From positions 21,075 through 38,591 of the forward strand of contig DCWO01000181.1 of assembly GCA_002328865.1 (NCBI GenBank): a stretch of 17,517 nucleotides of DNA, in the 5' to 3' direction. How positions within the stretch are numbered: the stretch's first letter is position 1; every line of letters starts with the position of its first letter. Position numbers and translations under genes: made by a program. This stretch comes from Dehalococcoidia bacterium UBA2160. GTDB taxonomy: Bacteria; Chloroflexota; Dehalococcoidia; Lucifugimonadales; UBA1123. Of this stretch, positions 7,375 through 14,027 are shown one piece after another. The notes below the pieces were generated by a model. That model was not told the origin of the DNA. It made no database searches and worked only from the letters and a program-made list of their open reading frames with translations.

Positions 7375-7644
7375 TCAGGACTGGAGTCGGGAACGGCACG
7401 TCGGGCAGCCGCAACGTGACGGATGAGGGAACACACCTTGGAACAGGAGTCTGACCAAGTCGTTGAACGTCAGCCCCAATAGCCTGCCCTGGACCCAGTA
7501 CCCCGCCATGACGCTGGACTTGTCCGCTTCCTCGGCGTCTGTCAGCGGTGTGTCTTCGCAGATTGCCCTGATCGCGTATGACCTGAGGATTGAGAGGTCG
7601 GCGATGAATGTGTCGGCCATTGTCTTGATGTCTGCGTCTGTCAT
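7375..7644 (-). CDS. Small hypothetical protein with C-terminal cysteine cluster
   Basis: An 89-residue, mostly helical acidic protein ending in a short cysteine cluster, CGCPTC followed by RSRLQS. No family recognised. The start is supported by AGGAG 8 bases before ATG 7644. Because this frame overlaps a possible longer form of the next gene, the ribosome site is what makes this one credible. Together with the next gene it forms a pair of small, paired-cysteine proteins on the minus strand, divergent from the UGSC locus. Confidence 0.6.
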   Translation of the reverse strand: MTDADIKTMADTFIADLSILRSYAIRAICEDTPLTDAEEADKSSVMAGYWVQGRLLGLTFNDLVRLLFQGVFPHPSRCGCPTCRSRLQS

Positions 7645-7958
7645 CGATTGACTCCTGTCGTTGTCCCTGTGCTTTTGCCTGATAAATCAAGTGTAGGGTC
7701 GGCGCCGGCTTGGTACCTGAACAGGGGCCTATCCAACCCTTACAAAAACCTGACACCCCTGTCAGGTGACGCGGGCACATTCATCTGGCGAGCGGCGGAT
7801 CGCGACAGGCCAGGCAGTTCAGGGAACGTATCTAGATCGAAACGCGATGGCGCCACGGGCGTTACAATTTGGCGACCGGCTTTGGGGTGTTATCCGCAGC
7901 ACGACATCTGTGCCGGCCATCCCATCGCATGTAGTCGCTCGAAACAGAGGAGTGTGCA
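7645..7958. other. Divergent intergenic region upstream of the UGSC locus
   Basis: These 314 bases separate a minus-strand pair from the plus-strand selenoprotein locus. They contain a perfect 8-bp inverted repeat at 7748-7767 and a possible -10 TACAAT at 7863-7868 without a matching -35. I see no gene here. Confidence 0.5.
7748..7767. promoter_or_regulatory. Perfect inverted repeat, operator or minus-strand terminator
   Basis: ACCTGACA and TGTCAGGT are separated by CCCC. Read on the minus strand, the hairpin is followed by a short T-run (7744-7748), as in an intrinsic terminator, but no minus-strand gene to its right would need one. A regulator-binding dyad in the divergent region is the alternative. 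Confidence 0.45.
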
Positions 7959-8990
7959 ATGACCACACCGGGCTTGGCGTCTGCCCGATACAGATTCGAC
8001 GGTTGGGACGAGGCTCAGGAGTTCTATCACTCCAGGGGCTTGACCGACGGCCTGCCCATCGTCCCGCCCACGGAAACGAAGGTTCAGGCCATGTTGGATG
8101 CGGTTGAACTCGCTCCGTCCGATGTGATCGCGAGCGAGGGCGTCCGGCAGAAGGAGTTCACCGCCGAGAAGGTCGCAATCAACGCCGTGATGGCCGGTTG
8201 CCTGCCCGAATACATGCCGATAATCGTGGCCGCCGTCGAGGCCATCTCCGAGCGAACGTTCAACCTGCACGCCAACACGACGACGACCGGCGGGACCAGT
8301 CTGCTGGCAGTGGTGAGCGGTCGCATCGTTCAGGAACTCAAGATCAACTCAGGCACAGGGCTTCTCGGCCACGGGTTCAGGGCCAACGCGTCGATCGGGC
8401 GCGCCCTGGCGCTGGTCAAGATCAACGTCTACGGCTCCGTGCCGCACGAAATGGACAAGAGCACCTTCACTCATGGCGGAAAGTACACGTACTGCTTCGC
8501 CGAAAACGACGAGATATCGCCATGGGAACCGCTGAGGGTCGACCGCGGATTCCCAACGGACAGCAGCACTGTGACCATGTTCGCGGCTGGAGCTCCGGTG
8601 CAAGTCAGCACCGCTGAGCTCCAACAACCGGAGGAGTTCTTGCTGCCGGTTGCTGACAGCATGATCGGGCTCGGTCCGAGACATCGGGAGATGTTGGTTG
8701 TCCTCAGCCCGGAGATCATGGGCTACGTGAAAATGGCCGGCTGGACCAAACGACAGATAAGCGAATTCTTGTTCGAAAGAGCTAAGCGCACGGGAATCGA
8801 ATGGAATGAGTGGCTGCGATTCACAACGTCTTTGACCGGCAACGACCTGGACGCGTCGCATCCGGCGGTGCGCAGCGCGGACGGGATTACCGTTCTCTGC
8901 GCGGGCGGCGCGGCCGGACCGATGACGGCGGTGATCAACACGTTCTCAGGCAGTGAATCGCAAACCCGGCGAATCAAAGTGAGGGAGTGA
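7959..8990 (+). CDS. Conserved protein of unknown function upstream of the UGSC selenoprotein
   Basis: A 343-residue, probably cytoplasmic protein with no signal peptide or membrane span. The N-terminal part has LTDGLPIVPPT (28-38) and MAGCLPEYMPI (78-88). The middle has ANASIGRALALVK (142-154), then a histidine- and cysteine-bearing stretch, FTHGGKYTYCFAENDE (170-185). Near the C-terminus is a glycine-rich LCAGGAAGPM (323-332). I recall this general layout from uncharacterised proteins near UGSC-type genes but cannot assign a reaction. GAGGAG precedes the ATG with good spacing. The stop is 3 bases before the next ATG, so the two proteins are almost certainly made together and may form a complex; His172, Cys81 and Cys179 are candidate functional residues. 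Function is inference only. Confidence 0.85.
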   Translation: MTTPGLASARYRFDGWDEAQEFYHSRGLTDGLPIVPPTETKVQAMLDAVELAPSDVIASEGVRQKEFTAEKVAINAVMAGCLPEYMPIIVAAVEAISERTFNLHANTTTTGGTSLLAVVSGRIVQELKINSGTGLLGHGFRANASIGRALALVKINVYGSVPHEMDKSTFTHGGKYTYCFAENDEISPWEPLRVDRGFPTDSSTVTMFAAGAPVQVSTAELQQPEEFLLPVADSMIGLGPRHREMLVVLSPEIMGYVKMAGWTKRQISEFLFERAKRTGIEWNEWLRFTTSLTGNDLDASHPAVRSADGITVLCAGGAAGPMTAVINTFSGSESQTRRIKVRE

Positions 8991-8993
8991 CGC

Positions 8994-9536
8994 ATGGCGC
9001 CGGAAACGAATCGACTGATAACGTTGGACCCACGGGACGCCGCCGTCGACGGCGGCATGTTGCTCGCGCCGAGAACCGCTAACCTTGACGGCGCGGTGAT
9101 CGGGTTGTTGTCGAACAACAACCCGAATTCGGAAGAGTTAATGCGCATGATCGTTGACATGCTCAAAGAGAAATACGCCATCGCTGGCGCCGTCGAGGCG
9201 AACAAAGGCACGAACCGCTGGCCGGCGCCGACCGAGATTATCGAGGATCTGGCCGACCGGTGCGACGTGACGATTCACGCGACCGCCGATTGAGGGAGCT
9301 GCACGTCGTGCAGTGTGCACGACGCGTTGGAGCTCGAGAAGCTGCGGATCCCGTCGGTCGTGTTGGTGTCGCATCCGTTCGAGTCGATGGCGAGATCGAT
9401 GGCGACGTTGCTGGGAGCGCCCAAGTACGGCCACGCGTTCATCGGCCACCCGACTCGCAGTTTGAACCGTGTCGAGTTGTTGGGAAGAGCCAGAGACGCA
9501 TTGCCTCAGGTAGAGGCGCAATTGACAGCGACGTAA
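8994..9536 (+). CDS. UGSC-family selenoprotein with in-frame TGA (Sec100)
   Basis: The frame from ATG 8994 reaches TGA at 9291-9293 and continues open to TAA at 9536, giving 180 residues with selenocysteine at position 100. Read through, the sequence around the TGA is DVTIHATAD-U-GSCTSCSVHDALELE, the hallmark [U/C]GSC motif of the UGSC family, and the stretch after it (LEKLRIPSVVLVSHPFE) is equally family-like. The first 99 residues alone would be a truncated domain. A perfect hairpin follows the TGA at SECIS spacing. Sec100, Cys103 and Cys106 could form a selenenylsulfide redox centre. The function of the family is not established as far as I know. A GGAG-type ribosome site overlaps the upstream gene's end. 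Expression requires SelA/B/C/D elsewhere in the genome. The alternative is a pseudogene in which a Cys codon became TGA. Confidence 0.88.
9304..9324 (+). promoter_or_regulatory. Candidate bacterial SECIS element
   Basis: CGTCGTGCA (9304-9312) pairs perfectly with TGCACGACG (9316-9324) around a GTG loop (9313-9315). The stem begins 10 bases after the TGA and the loop begins 19 bases after it. Bacterial SECIS elements lie just downstream of the UGA within the coding region, with an apical loop about 16-37 bases away and a G among the first loop bases; all are met here. A competing smaller hairpin, CTGCAC-GTC-GTGCAG, occupies 9299-9313. Confidence 0.8.
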
Positions 9537-9634
9537 GCCGGTTTTCCATCTGGGCCATTTAGTCTTCCGAATCTGTCGGGGCGCCCGGCATTTTCCTGCT
9601 GATATGCGCTCTGGCCGCTCGGATTTATCCGCGA

Positions 9635-9663
9635 TTGACGGTATGTGGGCTCGGTGATATTGT
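9635..9663 (+). promoter_or_regulatory. Promoter for the PEP-utilizing His-domain gene
   Basis: TTGACG (9635-9640), a 17-base spacer and TATTGT (9658-9663), with TG one base before the -10 (extended form). This is the best sigma-70-type promoter in the window and lies about 80 bases upstream of the ATG at 9741. Confidence 0.65.
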
Positions 9664-9679
9664 TCGCCTCAACCTCGAT

Positions 9680-9700
9680 TTGACGCAGGTTTGGCGTCAA
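9680..9700. promoter_or_regulatory. Perfect palindromic operator candidate
   Basis: TTGACGC (9680-9686) and GCGTCAA (9694-9700) form an exact 7-bp inverted repeat with a 7-base centre. It starts 17 bases after the -10 box, within the predicted leader of the downstream gene, where a dimeric repressor could block transcription. No regulator gene is adjacent. Confidence 0.5.
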
Positions 9701-9740
9701 GAAATCCCATCAGGCGGTTGGTGATGGAGGGATGCGTGTA

Positions 9741-11378
9741 ATGACCGAATCAACCCAACCCGCGGGTTTTCCCGTCCACTGGGACGACCCGGCGGACGCG
9801 GAGCTTGGCTGGAACCACGACCCTGGGCACTACCCCAACGTGATCACGCCGCTGGGGTATGACCTGCACACCGAGCCGCTGCTCTGCGGTTTCGGGCCAG
9901 GTACAACAGAGCTGACTGGGGCGCCGATGAGCGTCAGAACGAAGCTAATCAACTACTGGGTGTACGGGAACTGGCAGTCTTCGGGACGGGCACAGGCGCC
10001 ACGTTCGCAGGAAGAGATGAACAAGTTGCTGTCGGAAACCCCGTCGCGTTGGCGCGACGATGTTCTTCCGGAGTCGTTGAGATTGATCGAGCACTATGCA
10101 GCCACTGATTTCGACGGGTTGACTGACTCAGAATTGGCTTCTCAGCTTGAGGAGCTTCGAGAGATGCGAGTTCGACAAGGCTATCTTCAGACCATCGTGA
10201 CAGGCGCATGGCAGATGGCAATGAACCGGCTGGTCGACACTTTCCAAGAGTTGACAGGCGCCGGAGCGTTGGACGCGCTCCGGCTTGTGCAAGGCTATGG
10301 CAATAAGAGTGTGGAAGCCGGAGACGCACTGTGGCGGTTGAGCAAAGTCGCCAACTCCATCTCGTTTGTTCGGGAGCACATTCTGGAATCTGAACTTGAG
10401 CCGGCCGCCCAGTTTGTGGCCTGCTTGAGAACGGAGCCGCAAGCCATGAGATTTGTCGACGCGCTCGACGCATTCTTGGACGACTACGGTTGGAGGACTG
10501 ACCTGATCGGCTTCGCCTCGCTCACGTGGAGAGAAGACCCGCTGATCGCCTTACAGCAACTCAGCCATTATCTCGAACTGAGTGACTATGACCCGGTTCA
10601 CGAACAGGAGAAGCTGGCGCGCGAGCGAGATGCGGCGATTGAGCAAACCAAAGACTCGTTGGACGATGCGGACTGGTCCAGGCTCCAAAACGCCCTTGAT
10701 CTGGCACGGGATGTTGTCTCCATGAAAGAAGACCGCCATTACTATCACAGTCAGAGGCTCACCACCATGCCCCGCAGGCTGGTCCTGGCCGCCGGCAGAC
10801 GCCTTGTAGAGAGGGGGCAGCTGGAATTGGAGAGAGACATCTTCTACCTTCATCTGACGGAAGCGTGCGCTGCTTTGAGGGGAGAATCCTCGGATGCAGG
10901 TGCGCTGGTCAGCGAATGCAAAGCTGAAATGGAACGATGGTCTAAAGTTGATCCGCCGCAGTTCGTTGGCGCGCCCCCGTCGCGTGGAGTAGATTCCAGG
11001 TCGGGCGCTTACCTTCGTCGCGCGTTTGGGGTGCACGGGTTGACTTCCGACGACCCAAATGTGCTCGTGGGCAACGGCTGCTCATCGGGCGTCGCGCGCG
11101 GGTCAGCCAGAGTCATCCTTGGTCTCGCCGATGCCCACCGTCTGCGAAAAGGTGACGTGCTCGTGACGAAGACCACGATGCCTCCGTGGACGCCGCTGTT
11201 TCCGGTGTCATGCGCGGTCGTCACCGAATCGGGAGGCGTCCTCAGCCATCCCGCGGTAACGGCCAGGGAGTACGGCATCCCCGCCGTGCTGGGAGTCAGC
11301 AATGCGACCGGTCTGCTCAAAGACGGTCAACTGGTCGAGGTCGACGGGGCCAAGGGGACGGTGCGGATCTTGAGTTGA
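9741..11378 (+). CDS. Stand-alone PEP-utilizing-enzyme mobile (swivelling His) domain protein
   Basis: A 545-residue protein. The C-terminal roughly 100 residues are the PEP-utilizing enzyme mobile domain: GxARGSARVI (about 460-469), GDVLVTKTT (481-489), and the phosphohistidine motif ESGGVLSHPAVTAREYGIPAV (496-516) with His503. The N-terminal about 440 residues are helical and resemble the linker part of rifampin phosphotransferase/PEP synthase proteins (for example RRLVERGQLELERDIFYL, 363-380). No ATP-grasp domain and no PEP-binding TIM barrel are present, so the histidine must be phosphorylated by a separate partner, or the domain may only bind a substrate. The start at 9741 is chosen because GGAGGG (9726-9731) is 9 bases upstream; the ATG at 9732 touches that site. 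It is preceded by its own promoter and dyad. Relatives are usually annotated simply as PEP-utilizing enzyme. Confidence 0.85.
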   Translation: MTESTQPAGFPVHWDDPADAELGWNHDPGHYPNVITPLGYDLHTEPLLCGFGPGTTELTGAPMSVRTKLINYWVYGNWQSSGRAQAPRSQEEMNKLLSETPSRWRDDVLPESLRLIEHYAATDFDGLTDSELASQLEELREMRVRQGYLQTIVTGAWQMAMNRLVDTFQELTGAGALDALRLVQGYGNKSVEAGDALWRLSKVANSISFVREHILESELEPAAQFVACLRTEPQAMRFVDALDAFLDDYGWRTDLIGFASLTWREDPLIALQQLSHYLELSDYDPVHEQEKLARERDAAIEQTKDSLDDADWSRLQNALDLARDVVSMKEDRHYYHSQRLTTMPRRLVLAAGRRLVERGQLELERDIFYLHLTEACAALRGESSDAGALVSECKAEMERWSKVDPPQFVGAPPSRGVDSRSGAYLRRAFGVHGLTSDDPNVLVGNGCSSGVARGSARVILGLADAHRLRKGDVLVTKTTMPPWTPLFPVSCAVVTESGGVLSHPAVTAREYGIPAVLGVSNATGLLKDGQLVEVDGAKGTVRILS

Positions 11379-11388
11379 TCGGGTCCGA

Positions 11389-11440
11389 CCCTCAGGTCAT
11401 CCCCGGCAAAACCGTTTGGCGATCACGTTCCGCCTGAGGG
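11389..11440. repeat. Inverted repeat between convergent genes
   Basis: CCCTCAGG (11389-11396) pairs with CCTGAGGG (11433-11440) over a 36-base loop between the convergent stops at 11378 and 11485. There is no T-run, so a role as terminator is uncertain. Confidence 0.3.
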
Positions 11441-11484
11441 CGAGCGCCAAGGACGTGAAACGAGCGGCTAGGACGCTTTACGCG

Positions 11485-12060
11485 TCAGCTAGTCTGAGCA
11501 GGCTGGCCTCGTTTGAATTCAACCGAGCCTTTGGACGACGCGTAATAGTCTTCGCCCAGATAGAGGATCGGCTGCACGGCGTCGAGATCGAGAGGTCCTT
11601 CGGCGCTGAATGCCGATGGCTCCCACTGAACGGCCACAATCTCTCCGAAAAAGACGTCGTGGTCGCCGTACGTGTGCTGGCCAACGACCTTGCATTCGTA
11701 GGCGGCTTGGGCGTCCGTCAGAACAGACGCTTTCACCTGGTTTCCGGGCTGGCCCTGGATGTCGAGTTCGCTGAACTTGTCGATGTCCGCCCCGCTGCAC
11801 CCCGCGATTTGAGCCACCAGCGACCCGCTCTCCATCGGCATGAAGTTGACGGCGAACTCGCCCGATTCCACGATGAGTCCATGCGTGAACCGCTTTGGCG
11901 AGATGGACACCAGGTAGATCGGCGCCTCGCGAGATATGGCCGTGTGCCACGCCACGGCCATCGCATTGTCTCGTCCGTTGGCGTGGCTCGTCACGATCGT
12001 CGCCCCCGCCGGGTAGTGGTAGTAGTAGCTGTCCAGCTCCGTCCGTACGATCTTCGTCAT
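11485..12060 (-). CDS. Flavin reductase-like domain protein (FMN-binding split barrel)
   Basis: A 191-residue protein of the flavin reductase-like/DIM6-NTAB type. The N-terminal YPAGATIVTS strand, the DNAMAVAWHTAISREAPIYLVSI segment (about 31-53) and the following SGEFAVNF (66-73) are the usual FMN-contacting elements of this fold. The middle holds GCSGADIDKF (87-96) and a GDHDVFFGEIVAV strand (131-143). Such proteins reduce FMN/FAD with NAD(P)H, often for two-component monooxygenases, or bind FMN in other oxidoreductases; the partner is not in the window. GGAGGG lies 5 bases before the ATG at 12060. A possible promoter on the minus strand is CTGACA, 17 bases, CATATC. It converges with the PEP-utilizing-domain gene. 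Confidence 0.88.
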   Translation of the reverse strand: MTKIVRTELDSYYYHYPAGATIVTSHANGRDNAMAVAWHTAISREAPIYLVSISPKRFTHGLIVESGEFAVNFMPMESGSLVAQIAGCSGADIDKFSELDIQGQPGNQVKASVLTDAQAAYECKVVGQHTYGDHDVFFGEIVAVQWEPSAFSAEGPLDLDAVQPILYLGEDYYASSKGSVEFKRGQPAQTS

Positions 12061-12281
12061 CCGTTCCCTCCGATATGTTGCGTGAGTCGCATTCTGTCAG
12101 ATGGCGGAAGTTCGAGCAATGGGTCGTCGTGCTCTGCACGGGGGAGGCCGCAAGCCAATCCAGCCACCGAGGACAAAACTTCTAACACGTCGTCGATCCC
12201 CGCGGTCAACCGGGTGCGCCATCACATTGACTAGACCGCGGGCATCGATGGTCGCTGTTGACCCGCTGGATTATCGAACAC

Positions 12282-12302
12282 CCTTCCAATAGAATTCGCC
12301 TG
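12282..12302 (+). promoter_or_regulatory. Promoter-like box shared by the paralog pair, copy 1
   Basis: CCTTCCA, one variable base, then TAGAATTCGC, one variable base, TG. TAGAAT is a good -10 match. The same 21 bases recur with 2 differences at 13108-13128 in front of the second paralog, about 40-60 bases before each start. No clear -35 precedes either copy. Confidence 0.5.
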
Positions 12303-12340
12303 CTGAACGGACGCGTACGCACGATCGCGGGAGGATGACC

Positions 12341-12844
12341 ATGCTGGGAAACTTGAACACCATACTGCCTGAGCCGGTCTCCGACGAAAACGAGGAAGTT
12401 ATTCTGGACCTGCTAAAGCGGAAGGTTAAAGGGGCGGCCGAAATCGCCGTATTGCTCCTCAACGCGATGGAGGAGCGGTTCGGTCCGGAGGCCCGAGAAG
12501 TGGTTCGTCAGATGGGGGCTGGCCGGTCGCCTACTCCTCGCGAGAACGCCGGAGAGCCCGAGTCGGACCTTCAGGAGTTCTGTGCTCAGATGGAGAAGAA
12601 TGCCGCGGGGTCCCATACGTTGGAGCGGGTCACGGACGAACCTGACCGGATCGGTTACCTGTTTACACGGTGCCTGTGGGCCGAAGCCTTCCTTGAGCTT
12701 GGGGAGCGCGAGTTGGGCTTGGTCATGTGCGCCAGCGACAAGCCCACGATCAAGTCTCACAACCCGAGGCTCGGCTTCGCGAGAACAAAGATGATCATGA
12801 ACGGCGACGACGCCTGCGACCACGTCTTCTTCGTGGAGAAGTAG
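12341..12844 (+). CDS. L-2-amino-thiazoline-4-carboxylate hydrolase-like protein, copy 1
   Basis: A 167-residue protein. The C-terminal half has the pattern of the ATC hydrolase family: Cys111 in CLWAEAFLELG, then ELGLVMC with Cys130, Asp133, NPRLGFARTK (141-150) and NGDDACDHVFF with Cys159. The known enzyme hydrolyses L-2-amino-thiazoline-4-carboxylate towards L-cysteine in Pseudomonas. Most family members are uncharacterised, so the substrate here is open. The N-terminal half (MEERFGPEAREVVRQM, 43-58) is helical. ATG 12341 is chosen over the ATG at 12335 because GGGAGG (12329-12334) is 6 bases upstream and because the second copy then has the same start and length. About 108 of 167 residues are identical to that copy. 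Confidence 0.85.
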   Translation: MLGNLNTILPEPVSDENEEVILDLLKRKVKGAAEIAVLLLNAMEERFGPEAREVVRQMGAGRSPTPRENAGEPESDLQEFCAQMEKNAAGSHTLERVTDEPDRIGYLFTRCLWAEAFLELGERELGLVMCASDKPTIKSHNPRLGFARTKMIMNGDDACDHVFFVEK

Positions 12845-12947
12845 AGAGGCTGGGCGACAAGTGCACCGGCGGCCAGGTGGGCGCGTTGAGGTGGGACGGC
12901 GCCCTGATCGTCGGATGACAATGTCGCGTGCCTTCGGCAAGTCACGG

Positions 12948-12973
12948 CGAAGCTGGGATCCCCATGCGTCGGG
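12948..12973 (+). repeat. 26-base dispersed intergenic repeat, copy 2
   Basis: It matches 3001-3026 at 24 of 26 positions. It lies about 100 bases after the stop of the first ATC-hydrolase-like gene, comparable to copy 1, which lies about 30 bases after the phosphatase stop. Confidence 0.6.
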
Positions 12974-13000
12974 TTTCAGGTTGAACGAGCAACTGTTCTT

Positions 13001-13026
13001 CGTTCGTGGTGAGCCTGTCGAACCAT
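13001..13026. repeat. Dispersed-repeat-type segment (GTGGTGAGCCTGTCGAACCA)
   Basis: On the minus strand it reads ATGGTTCGACAGGCTCACCA and would encode MVRQAHHER. That peptide is familiar from spurious ORFs in many environmental bacterial genomes, where this DNA segment is a dispersed intergenic repeat. Only one copy is in the window, so the repeat call rests on recognition, not on a second copy. Confidence 0.5.
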
Positions 13027-13107
13027 CCCGACGTCCGGGCCTGATCTGCGATCGATGTGCCGAACTTCTGACTCAGGACACCAACGACCGGCTAGCATGT
13101 CTGGCGG

Positions 13108-13128
13108 CCTTCCACTAGAATTCGCGTG
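13108..13128 (+). promoter_or_regulatory. Promoter-like box shared by the paralog pair, copy 2
   Basis: It has 19 of 21 bases in common with 12282-12302, including the TAGAAT -10 candidate (13116-13121), 48 bases upstream of the ATG at 13169. Confidence 0.5.
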
Positions 13129-13168
13129 TCGAAGGATGACGTCTGGACAACCACAAGGGAGGCCGATG

Positions 13169-13672
13169 ATGTTGGGCAACCTGAACGAGATACTGCCGGA
13201 ACCGATCAGCGACGAAAGCCAGGAGATCATCCTGGAGCTGCTGAAGCGGAAGATGACGGGCTCGGCCGATCTTGCGGTGAGGTTGCTCCACGCCATGGAG
13301 GAGCGCTTCGGACCCGAGGCTCGGGACGTGATGCGTCAAATGGCGGCCAGTCCGTCAGCCACTCCCCGCGAGACCGTGGGTGACCCCGCCACTGATCTCC
13401 ACGAATTTACCGGCGCCCTGGAGCGCGGTTGCGTTGGCTCCCATCGGTGGGAGCGAATCACGGACGAACCGGACCGCGTCGGCTACCTGTTCTTCGGATG
13501 CCTGTGGGCTGAGATCTACCGCGATCTCGGCGAACCCGAACTAGGCTTCGCTTTCTGCGCCACCGACGAGCCCAACGTCAAAGCCCACAACCCCGGCCTC
13601 GGCTTCACCAGGACGAAGGTGCTGATGAACGGCGACGAGGCGTGCAATCACGTCTTCTTCGTCGAATCGTAG
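13169..13672 (+). CDS. L-2-amino-thiazoline-4-carboxylate hydrolase-like protein, copy 2
   Basis: A 167-residue tandem paralog of the preceding gene, collinear without gaps. It keeps all candidate catalytic positions: Cys111, Cys130, Asp133, Arg148 and Cys159. The region 81-98 (after DLHEF) is the least conserved, while MEERFGPEA and the GLGFTRTK...MNGDEACNHVFF end are nearly unchanged. Retention of the cysteines suggests both copies are active, perhaps on different substrates. ATG 13169 is chosen, with GGGAGG (13158-13163) 5 bases upstream; an ATG immediately before it (13166) is too close. The gene has its own copy of the promoter-like box, so it is probably transcribed separately from copy 1. 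Confidence 0.85.
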   Translation: MLGNLNEILPEPISDESQEIILELLKRKMTGSADLAVRLLHAMEERFGPEARDVMRQMAASPSATPRETVGDPATDLHEFTGALERGCVGSHRWERITDEPDRVGYLFFGCLWAEIYRDLGEPELGFAFCATDEPNVKAHNPGLGFTRTKVLMNGDEACNHVFFVES

Positions 13673-14027
13673 CGCGCGAGTGAAATGGCAAGCGGGCGAA
13701 TAAGAGAAGGTCGGCGTCGTCTGGTCGTCGACCCGCCGGGCTCAAGGTTCCCGTCCTCGCCAGATACCGCCGAAACGAATCCAGGGCACTGCTCAGGCGC
13801 CTAAGCAGTTGGAGGCGACGGACAGCATCGAACCGTCGAGAGAGTGCGTCACAGAGAATTCCCGGCGCCCAAAACGGCGCCATCTATGCGAGTTCGCTTT
13901 TCGATTGACGCTGGCGCCATGTTCCGGATTAGCGTTACGCTGGGGGAGATGGCTCCTACGACCCAGAGGCGATTTCAGACGCGGACGGGCGACTTTTCTC
14001 GATGGACGGCGTGCTGACGGGTTGAGT
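13673..14027. other. Intergenic region upstream of the TPR lipoprotein
   Basis: These 355 bases have no convincing gene. A TTGACG at 13904-13909 could be a -35, but no good -10 follows at the right spacing. Confidence 0.4.

Larger units (their letters stand above)
12845..13168. other. Intergenic region between paralogs carrying dispersed repeats
   Basis: These 324 bases hold copy 2 of the 26-base repeat (12948-12973), a repeat-like segment at 13001-13026, and the second promoter-like box (13108-13128). No gene is supported. Confidence 0.55.

Noticed and set aside
9315..9536. Separate 73-residue gene starting at GTG 9315
   Set aside because: It is in the same frame as the ORF ending at TGA 9293, has no ribosome site, and its sequence is the C-terminal half of the UGSC domain, so it is treated as part of the selenoprotein.
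12976..13296. Minus-strand 106-codon ORF reading MVRQAHHER near its N-terminal region
   Set aside because: It runs over a dispersed-repeat-type segment and the antisense of a clear coding gene; this peptide is a known kind of spurious call.
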